Assembly: GCA_002712125.1 (NCBI GenBank)
Contig: PASL01000019.1
Location: 110,964 to 116,844 of the forward strand
Source: Chloroflexota bacterium
Lineage (GTDB): Bacteria > Chloroflexota > Dehalococcoidia > Lucifugimonadales > Lucifugimonadaceae
DNA: 5,881 bases
Reading direction: 5' to 3'
Part shown: in pieces, positions 1 through 5,881 of the stretch
Numbering within the stretch: position 1 is the first letter of the stretch
Layout of the letters: each line of letters begins with the position of its first letter
Made by a program: the position numbers and the translations under genes
The notes under the pieces: generated by a model
The model's input: the letters and a program-made list of their open reading frames with translations, nothing else
What the model was told of the DNA's origin: nothing
Database searches by the model: none

Positions 1-85
1 TTCTAGGTTGCCGGAAGTAAGCAGTATGCTACTTTTCCGATGATAAAAAGGAAATCAAATTGAACTATATGTTACATCAATTTTT
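1..85 (+). ncRNA. ffs: Probable 3' half of bacterial SRP RNA (4.5S/scRNA-like), cut by the window edge
   Basis: The stretch 4-23 reads AGGUUGCCGGAAGUAAGCAG. This closely resembles the conserved domain IV tip of bacterial signal recognition particle RNA (AGGUCC-GGAA-GGAAGCAG), which binds Ffh and helps target membrane proteins. The GGAA loop (13-16) and the AGCAG side of the symmetric internal loop (19-23) are both present in the right order. The 5' side of the tip carries about two extra bases compared with the usual form. What follows (24-80) would be the descending 3' strand, but its partner strand lies before position 1, so the long helix cannot be tested. A T-run begins at 81 and could end the transcript; the 3' end given here is approximate. 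Competing reading: 11-39 also folds on itself (CGGA/UCCG, AGU/ACU, AGCA/UGCU around GUA), so it could be a plain hairpin. The match is a motif resemblance, not a covariance-model hit. Confidence 0.42.
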
Positions 86-173
86 TTCTTTGTTTTTCGA
101 AAAGCTGCTGCTGTCACTCTCGGCTAAATTGCCTGAGTCTAACGGCGAGTTATTTTCTTTAAGCAAAGAAAAA
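83..173 (+). other. Foldable block with competing stems; possible structured RNA or leader element
   Basis: Positions 83-95 pair with 161-173 over 13 bp with one G-U. Inside this, 99-103 (GAAAA) pairs with 153-157 (TTTTC), and one of three tandem GCTG units (within 104-113) can pair with CGGC at 143-146. The centre, 116-124 with 131-138, forms a hairpin with loop TAAATT. The core 104-149 is clearly richer in G+C than the flanking AT-rich DNA. A second fold excludes the outer stems: 153-160 pairs perfectly with 165-172 around a 4-nt loop. No long T-run follows on the plus strand, so it is not a textbook terminator. I see no SAM-I, SAM-II, SAM-IV or T-box signature. The likely metY promoter lies downstream, so the block may belong to the upstream transcript rather than to metY. 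Strand is assumed. Confidence 0.35.
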
Positions 174-181
174 TATATATC

Positions 182-212
182 TTGAAATTTTTAAAAGATA
201 TCTAACTATAAT
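182..212 (+). promoter_or_regulatory. Likely sigma-70-type promoter for metY
   Basis: A perfect -10 box TATAAT lies at 207-212, and a TTGAAA -35-like box at 182-187. The spacer is 19 bp, longer than the optimal 17, so the -35 assignment is less certain than the -10. Initiation would fall near 219-220, giving an untranslated leader of about 90 nt before the metY start at 311. In DNA this AT-rich, chance matches are common; the exact -10 hexamer and its position just upstream of the operon are the main support. Confidence 0.45.
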
Positions 213-280
213 CCCTTAAATATACAAGTAAATACAAATAAGTAATTCTCTTAAATTGTCTGGGATTCAAATTAAACTAA

Positions 281-1639
<1,359 letters not shown>

Positions 1640-1648
1640 GATTATAGA

Positions 1649-2533
1649 ATGACTTTAGTTTTACCATCAAACTACCACGCTATTAATGCATTAGAGCGAA
1701 GTTTAGTTCGATGGATACCTGTTGAAAAAGCGGAGCGGCAAGATATTAGGCCGCTCCGAATTGGTATATTGAATATTATGCCAATTGGAGAAAAGTATGA
1801 ATTTAATATAATTCATCCATTAGGTTTGTCAGTTCTACAAATAGAGCCAATATGGATTAAACTTGAATCTCATAAATATAAAACTTGGGCTCCTGGCCAC
1901 CTAGATGAATTATATAAAACTTATCAAGAAACCATTAAAGATAATCCTTTGGATGGTTTAATTGTAACTGGCGCTCCAGTAGAACACTTAAAATTTGAAG
2001 AAGTTGAATATTGGAAAGAATTTAGAGATATCGTAAGCGACTCTAGAATAAATACTCCTAGTACTCTTGGCATATGCTGGGGAGGATTTGCACTTGGTTA
2101 TATATCAGGAATTAAGAAAATAAATTTTGAAAAAAAATTATTTGGTTTATATGAATTAAACAATTTAGATCCTGCCCATGAAATTATGAATGCCCTTGAT
2201 GATAAATTTTTGTGTCCTCAAAGTAGATTTGCAGGCATGAATGATGAAGAATTAAATGATGCTTCAAAAAGTAATGATATAAATATTTTAGCCACGGGAG
2301 ATAAATCTGGCCATACTATTTTTGAAACCTCAGATCATAAATTATTAATGCATATTGGTCACCCAGAGTATGCAGCAAGTAGATTTGCAGAAGAAGCAAT
2401 TAGAGATAAAGATAATCCAAATGTTCCAAATGTTGCAAATTTTGATTACAATAATCCTATAAATAGTTGGAGAATGCATAGAAATATCTTTTTTCAACAA
2501 TGGATTAATTTTTGTTATAAGCGTATTAGTTAG
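1649..2533 (+). CDS. metA: Homoserine O-acyltransferase, MetA family, predicted acetyl-CoA specific
   Basis: This PF04204-type enzyme (glutamine amidotransferase-like fold) activates the homoserine hydroxyl, the first committed step to methionine. The 294 residues are near the usual length of about 300. Visible landmarks are QDIRPLRIGILN at 31-42, VTGAP at 106-110, the nucleophile C143 in LGICWGG, SRFAG at 192-196, H238 and E240 of the catalytic HPEY motif, R252, and SWR-H near 273-277. The residue after TGAPV is Glu112. In characterised MetA proteins Glu here goes with acetyl-CoA and Gly (E. coli) with succinyl-CoA, so O-acetylhomoserine is the inferred product, matching the MetY next door. 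The usual MPxKxETE block after the first beta strand is replaced by MPIGEKYE (44-51), marking a divergent subgroup. There is no clear Shine-Dalgarno before the ATG, so translation may be coupled to metY 9 nt upstream. The name metAA is also used for acetyl-type MetA. Confidence 0.88.
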   Translation: MTLVLPSNYHAINALERSLVRWIPVEKAERQDIRPLRIGILNIMPIGEKYEFNIIHPLGLSVLQIEPIWIKLESHKYKTWAPGHLDELYKTYQETIKDNPLDGLIVTGAPVEHLKFEEVEYWKEFRDIVSDSRINTPSTLGICWGGFALGYISGIKKINFEKKLFGLYELNNLDPAHEIMNALDDKFLCPQSRFAGMNDEELNDASKSNDINILATGDKSGHTIFETSDHKLLMHIGHPEYAASRFAEEAIRDKDNPNVPNVANFDYNNPINSWRMHRNIFFQQWINFCYKRIS

Positions 2534-2537
2534 CCTT

Positions 2538-2543
2538 GAAAGG
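2538..2543 (+). promoter_or_regulatory. Ribosome binding site of the aldehyde dehydrogenase gene
   Basis: GAAAGG, extended by AAA, lies 10 nt before the ATG at 2554, inside the 20-nt gap after the metA stop. It is the only strong purine motif in the gap and supports independent initiation at this start within the shared transcript. Confidence 0.6.
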
Positions 2544-2553
2544 AAATAAATAA

Positions 2554-4014
2554 ATGCCTGAAACGTTTAAGAATTATATTAATGGAGAATGGATAGATTC
2601 AAATTCAAAAGAAACTATCAGCAGTATTAATCCTGCTGATAGTGATGATGTAATTGGTTATTTTCAATCATCAACTATTATAGATGCTGACAAGGGAATA
2701 GATTCCGCATATCTGGCAAAAAAGTCATGGGAAAACACTTCTCAAGTGGAAAGAGGCAATTACTTATTAAAAGCTGCAAAATATTTAGAAGAAAATTCAG
2801 AAAAATTTGCTCAAGCTATTACTCGTGAATGTGGAAAAGCTATTTTAGAGTCTCGAGGAGAAGTAGGTAGAGCAATAGTATTATTACAATATTATGGTAT
2901 TGAAGGGTCAAATCCTATTGGAGATGTTGTTCCTTCTGTAAACCCAAAAATATTACTATATACAAAAAAAATACCTCTGGGAGTTGTAAGTTTAATAACT
3001 CCATGGAATTTTCCTTTAGCTATACCTGTTTGGAAGATGGCTCCAGCATTGGTTTATGGAAATACTGTAGTGTTAAAACCTGCTTCAACTACTCCGCTAA
3101 TTGCAACTCTAATAGCAGAAATGTGGGATTATGTTAAATTGCCTAAAGGTGTATTTAATCTTGTAGTCGGATCAGGTGGTACTGTTGGAGAGAGATTAAT
3201 TAATAATCCAAAAGTAAATGCTGTTTCTTTCACTGGCTCAACTAATACAGGTAAAGATATTGCTGTAAAATCAGCACAAAATGGAAATAAATTTCAATTA
3301 GAAATGGGTGGTAAAAATCCTGTAATTGTATTGCCTGATGCTGATTTAAATCAAGCTGCAGAAATAACAATATCTGGAGCTATGAAATATTCTGGACAAA
3401 AGTGTACAGCAACATCTAGAGTTATAGTAATTGGAGACATTTTAGAAAAATTTACTGAGTTACTAGTAGAAAAAACAAAGTCTCTTAACATAGGCCCAGG
3501 TAAAGATGAAAAATCAATTATTGTTCCAGTTATAGATAAATCATCACTAAATAACATAAATAATATGCTAAATAAGGCAATAAAAGATGGTGCAAAAATA
3601 ATTCATGGAGGAAATAAAATTAATGATGAAATTTTCGATAAAGGAAATTTCATAGAACCAACAATTTTATCTGATGTGGAGTATGACTCTTTCATAGCAT
3701 GCGAAGAAGTTTTTGGTCCTGTTTTGTCAATAATTAGCGCTAAAGATTATGATGAAGCAATAAAGATTGCTAACTCAGTTGAATACGGGCTCAGTGCTTC
3801 TATATTCACAAAAAATCTTAATACCTCTATGGATTTTGCAGAAAGAATTGAAGCTGGAGTTATAAAAATAAACGGCGAAACTGCAGGCTTAGAACCTCAG
3901 GTTCCATTTGGAGGTCTAAAATCAAGTTCTTCAGGAAACAGAGAACAAGGAAAAGCAGCTATTGAATTTTTTACCAATACCAAAACAATTTACGTAGATA
4001 GAAGCGCTACATAA
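2554..4014 (+). CDS. NAD(P)+-dependent aldehyde dehydrogenase, alpha-ketoglutaric semialdehyde dehydrogenase-like
   Basis: A full-length (486 aa) soluble aldehyde dehydrogenase that oxidises an aldehyde to its carboxylate. The catalytic set is complete: N152 in PWNFP, cofactor-binding K175 in VLKPA, FTGST at 226-230, general base E250 in LEMGGKNP, nucleophile C284 in GQKCTATSR, E385 in EEVFGP, and PFGG at 451-454. The C-terminal signature, GETAGLEPQVPFGG followed by SSSSGNREQGKAAIEFFT, resembles the YcbD-type 2,5-dioxopentanoate (alpha-ketoglutaric semialdehyde) dehydrogenases that end sugar-acid and glucarate oxidation. That substrate is inferred from the signature only, and other semialdehydes are possible. 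The gene follows metA by 20 nt and is probably on the met transcript, although no other gene of sugar-acid breakdown is visible. No terminator is seen after its stop, which lies 6 nt from the stop of the opposing gene. Confidence 0.9.
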   Translation: MPETFKNYINGEWIDSNSKETISSINPADSDDVIGYFQSSTIIDADKGIDSAYLAKKSWENTSQVERGNYLLKAAKYLEENSEKFAQAITRECGKAILESRGEVGRAIVLLQYYGIEGSNPIGDVVPSVNPKILLYTKKIPLGVVSLITPWNFPLAIPVWKMAPALVYGNTVVLKPASTTPLIATLIAEMWDYVKLPKGVFNLVVGSGGTVGERLINNPKVNAVSFTGSTNTGKDIAVKSAQNGNKFQLEMGGKNPVIVLPDADLNQAAEITISGAMKYSGQKCTATSRVIVIGDILEKFTELLVEKTKSLNIGPGKDEKSIIVPVIDKSSLNNINNMLNKAIKDGAKIIHGGNKINDEIFDKGNFIEPTILSDVEYDSFIACEEVFGPVLSIISAKDYDEAIKIANSVEYGLSASIFTKNLNTSMDFAERIEAGVIKINGETAGLEPQVPFGGLKSSSSGNREQGKAAIEFFTNTKTIYVDRSAT

Positions 4015-4020
4015 ATCTTA

Positions 4021-4908
4021 TTAAAAATTAGGAGGTTGCGAAACAACCTCATCATAAGAATGTCTTTTAGTAATTAAGTTAGAAAATTCAAATACATCTA
4101 GAGCTGTTTCGTATAAATCCTTTTCTATCGCTATTTCTCCAGACCATGTTCCTAATTTTTGATAAAAATCTATTGCTAGAGATATAGATTCAAGATTCAT
4201 ATCAGGAAAAAAATCTTTTTCTACATAAGCAACTTCTTCAGGATTAGCAGTATTTACCCATTTTCTTGAGGCAGAATAGGCCTTGGTAAACGCGATAGAT
4301 TCATCCGTTTTTAACCAATCATTTCTACAAACTAAACTAGAAAAAGCAACAGGACCAATAGACTTACCAACAGATGTTAATACAAAGCCTTTTCCTTCGT
4401 ACTCAAGTTGCTGAGGAAAAGCACCTTGTTCATGAAAATACTCACCTTCACCATTTTTCCATTGCTTCATCATTTGATCTCCTCCTGAGGAGATAATATT
4501 ATCAACATTATCTAGATCAAAATTTTCCTTATAGGCTGCATACCTTAACATGGCTTCAGGTTGACCTCCGTGAACGTATAAAAATTTTGACCTAAATAGT
4601 TTATCCCAAGAAAAATTCGTATCATTGTCTCTCCCAAGAATAAAAAAGCCATCAAACCTATTTATTTGCGCAAAATGTGTGAAAAATAAATTTTCACCTT
4701 TATCTAAAGGTCCCCAGCTAGCAGATACTGCTGCTTGGGCAACATCCATATTACCCTCACCAACTTCCACGGCACTATTACCTCCATCCTTAACAATATT
4801 ATATGTTGCTTCAATATCCTCAGATTTCAAAAAATCTCCTGCTATACAAGCAATTAGCGGGCTGTAAAATGCAGAATGTCTTGAAACCATAATATCTAAA
4901 TTTTTCAA
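4021..4908 (-). CDS. NMT1/THI5-like substrate-binding domain protein, apparently without signal peptide
   Basis: The 295-aa protein resembles the NMT1/THI5-like periplasmic-binding-protein-fold family, whose members bind small ligands for ABC importers or, in fungi, make the thiamine pyrimidine. Visible parts are an N-terminal strand and motif (LDIMVSRHSAFYSPLIACIAGDFL, about 4-27), a GGNSAVEVGEGNMDVAQ ligand-loop region near 42-58, a YVHGGQPEAM segment at 111-120, and a second lobe ending in a helical tail. The start is TTG at 4908, chosen because AAGGA (4917-4921, complement) sits 8 nt upstream. The first in-frame ATG (codon 7, 4890) has no site at usable distance and would clip the first beta strand. 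There is no hydrophobic leader or lipobox, so unlike transporter binding proteins it appears cytosolic. No permease or ATPase gene is in view. The fungal THI5 Cys-rich motif is absent, so thiamine synthesis should not be assumed. Ligand unknown. Confidence 0.78.
   Translation of the reverse strand: MKNLDIMVSRHSAFYSPLIACIAGDFLKSEDIEATYNIVKDGGNSAVEVGEGNMDVAQAAVSASWGPLDKGENLFFTHFAQINRFDGFFILGRDNDTNFSWDKLFRSKFLYVHGGQPEAMLRYAAYKENFDLDNVDNIISSGGDQMMKQWKNGEGEYFHEQGAFPQQLEYEGKGFVLTSVGKSIGPVAFSSLVCRNDWLKTDESIAFTKAYSASRKWVNTANPEEVAYVEKDFFPDMNLESISLAIDFYQKLGTWSGEIAIEKDLYETALDVFEFSNLITKRHSYDEVVSQPPNF
4023..4050 (-). terminator. Possible intrinsic terminator embedded in the 3' end of the binding-protein gene
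   Basis: Read on the minus strand, GAGGTTG (4050-4044) pairs perfectly with CAACCTC (4038-4032) around a 5-nt loop (TTTCG). CTAA and then five T's (4027-4023) follow. The stem lies in the last codons and the T-run overlaps the Phe codon and the TAA stop. The T-run is short and set off by 4 nt, so strength is uncertain. On the plus strand no T-run follows, so it would not stop the converging aldehyde dehydrogenase transcript. Confidence 0.45.
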
Positions 4909-4916
4909 ATTATTTT

Positions 4917-4921
4917 TCCTT
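4917..4921 (-). promoter_or_regulatory. Ribosome binding site that supports the TTG start of the binding-protein gene
   Basis: On the minus strand AAGGA lies 8 nt before the TTG at 4908-4906, an ideal spacing. A nearby ATG just upstream opens only a four-codon frame (ATG AAG GAA AAA TAA). The next in-frame ATG of the gene is 26 nt from the site, too far to use it. Confidence 0.65.
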
Positions 4922-4944
4922 CATTAACTAATTGTTGATTAATG
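4922..4944. promoter_or_regulatory. Imperfect dyad in the divergent intergenic region, possible operator
   Basis: CATTAA (4922-4927) and TTAATG (4939-4944) are inverted around an 11-bp centre that has two more symmetric pairs (4930/4936 and 4931/4935). The dyad lies between two divergently transcribed genes, just upstream of the ribosome site of the minus-strand gene. Such placement suits a repressor site, but the surrounding DNA is extremely AT-rich and a chance dyad is quite possible. A weak plus-strand promoter (TTTAAA 4945-4950, TATAAA 4968-4973, 17-bp spacer) could drive the epimerase gene. Confidence 0.22.
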
Positions 4945-5009
4945 TTTAAAATTAATTAGAATTGTTATATAAATAATATATCAAATTTAAATTAAATTTT
5001 AGGCCAAAC

Positions 5010-5881
5010 ATGTTACAAAAAGCATTAATAACAGGAGCAGCAGGATTTATTGGATCTAACTTAACGAAAAAGTTATTAAATAATAATGTACAAGTTTTAG
5101 CAATTGACGATTTTTCTTCAGGGAAACAAAGTAATCTTCCAAGTAAACATAAAAACTTATATGTAAAAGAAATAAGTATCTTAGACGATAACTTAGATAA
5201 TTTATTACTTGATTTTAGACCGGATATTACATATCACTTAGCTGCTCAAATTAGTGTTTCTTCTTCAACAAAAAACCCTGTATACGATGCAAAAGTTAAT
5301 ATTATTGGAAGTATAAATTTATTAGAGTCAATAAAAACTTTTAATAATCATAAATTTGTATATATAACTTCTGGAGGAACTGTGTATGGTGAGCCAAAAA
5401 ATTTACCAGCCCTAGAAAGTTATCATGCTGAGCCTTTATCCCAATACGGTGCTTCAAAGTACTCAGTAGAAAATTATCTTGGAATATATAATAGACTTTA
5501 TAAAACAAGATACAGCATACTGAGATTAGCTAATGTATATGGACCAAACCAAGATCCTCATGGTGAAGCAGGAGTAGTTGCTATTTTTATTAAAGCTATA
5601 TTATCAAATAGCAATTTTCAAATTTATGGTGATGGAAAAGACCAAAGAGACTACATTTATATTGACGATGTGATTAATGCAATTGTATTAGCCGGGGAAT
5701 CAAATAAATATGGACCTTTTAATATTGGAACCGGAATAGGAACATCAACAAATAAAATCTTTTCATTGATAGCAAAATATTGCCAATTTTCTAAGAATCC
5801 TATGTATGCTGATCCACGCAGAGGAGACATTAATAAAATTATTTTAGATATTACTAAAGCGAAAGAAGAAATTAATTGGTC
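5010..5881 (+). CDS. NAD-dependent sugar-nucleotide epimerase (GalE-like, extended SDR), 3' end cut by window
   Basis: An open frame from ATG 5010 runs to the window edge without a stop (290 complete codons of an expected 310-330). It is an extended short-chain dehydrogenase/reductase, cytosolic, probably interconverting UDP-hexoses for cell-surface glycans. Visible landmarks are the Rossmann NAD motif TGAAGFIG (G9, G12, G15), the acidic DD at 33-34 after the second strand that favours NAD over NADP, HLAAQ at 77-80, and SGGTVYGEP at 121-129. The catalytic Tyr146 and Lys150 follow in YGASK, then RLANVYGP at 172-179 and RDYIYIDD at 213-220. The whole pattern is that of UDP-glucose 4-epimerase relatives, but UDP-GlcNAc or UDP-glucuronate epimerases and some dehydratases share it, so the substrate is open. 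A weak AGG (5001-5003) precedes the start by 6 nt. The gene is divergent from the binding-protein gene with about 100 nt between them. Confidence 0.87.
   Translation, partial: MLQKALITGAAGFIGSNLTKKLLNNNVQVLAIDDFSSGKQSNLPSKHKNLYVKEISILDDNLDNLLLDFRPDITYHLAAQISVSSSTKNPVYDAKVNIIGSINLLESIKTFNNHKFVYITSGGTVYGEPKNLPALESYHAEPLSQYGASKYSVENYLGIYNRLYKTRYSILRLANVYGPNQDPHGEAGVVAIFIKAILSNSNFQIYGDGKDQRDYIYIDDVINAIVLAGESNKYGPFNIGTGIGTSTNKIFSLIAKYCQFSKNPMYADPRRGDINKIILDITKAKEEINW

Noticed and set aside
7..15. GGTTGCCGG reads CCGGCAACC on the minus strand, like part of a SAM-I riboswitch core
   Set aside because: The other SAM-I core elements (the GAGGGA side and the GTGCTAATTCC segment) are absent around it on either strand, and it points away from metY. 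The SRP RNA reading explains the bases better.
2..43. Open frame entering from the left edge and ending at TGA (41-43)
   Set aside because: Only 13 codons are visible, there is no recognisable protein motif, and the same bases fit an RNA motif.
104..113. Tandem GCTG/CTG triplets as a microsatellite
   Set aside because: Only about three units, too short to call a repeat, and better explained as part of the foldable block.
153..172. Hairpin as a classical rho-independent terminator of the upstream RNA
   Set aside because: The stem is almost all A-T and no T-run follows on either strand, so it does not meet the usual form; kept only as one arm of the foldable block.
3351..3557. Minus-strand open frame inside the aldehyde dehydrogenase gene
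   Set aside because: Antisense to conserved catalytic coding sequence, with no independent support.
4625..4867. Plus-strand 80-codon open frame antisense to the binding-protein gene
   Set aside because: Low-complexity shadow of the opposite-strand gene with no recognisable domain or ribosome site.

Overview
The window is AT-rich (by eye about one third G+C), densely packed bacterial DNA with short intergenic gaps and Shine-Dalgarno-led genes. The gene set and base composition would fit a streamlined marine bacterium: an acetyl-type methionine pathway, an aldehyde dehydrogenase, an NMT1/THI5-like binding protein and a GalE-like epimerase. A low-GC SAR202/Chloroflexota-type genome is one candidate, but nothing in the window fixes the taxonomy and this placement is only a guess.

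Layout. Positions 1-310 hold no protein gene. They begin with what looks like the 3' half of a bacterial signal recognition particle RNA (GGAA tetraloop followed by AGCAG). A compact foldable block follows at about 83-173, with two mutually exclusive pairings, and then a likely promoter (TTGAAA and TATAAT). A plus-strand cluster comes next: metY (O-acetylhomoserine sulfhydrylase, best start 311), metA (homoserine O-acetyltransferase type, 1649) and an aldehyde dehydrogenase of the alpha-ketoglutaric-semialdehyde type (2554). The gaps are only 9 and 20 nt, so the three are probably one operon. A minus-strand gene for an NMT1/THI5-like substrate-binding domain protein without a signal peptide converges on the operon with 6 nt between stop codons. 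It starts at a TTG codon and seems to carry its own terminator hairpin inside its last codons. A 101-nt AT-rich divergent intergenic region (4909-5009) separates it from a plus-strand NAD-dependent sugar-nucleotide epimerase that runs off the right edge.

How the genes fit. MetA carries a Glu at the position that selects acetyl-CoA over succinyl-CoA, so it should make O-acetyl-L-homoserine. MetY then sulfhydrylates this directly to homocysteine, and the pair forms a two-step direct-sulfhydrylation route to methionine. The aldehyde dehydrogenase has no obvious place in that route and may simply share the transcript. The binding protein and the epimerase look like independent transcription units.

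I see no clearly novel multi-gene system. The points most worth a second look are the structured block upstream of metY, the divergent active-site loop of MetA, the coding-embedded terminator, and an internal Shine-Dalgarno/ATG pair hidden in a perfect hairpin within the binding-protein gene.
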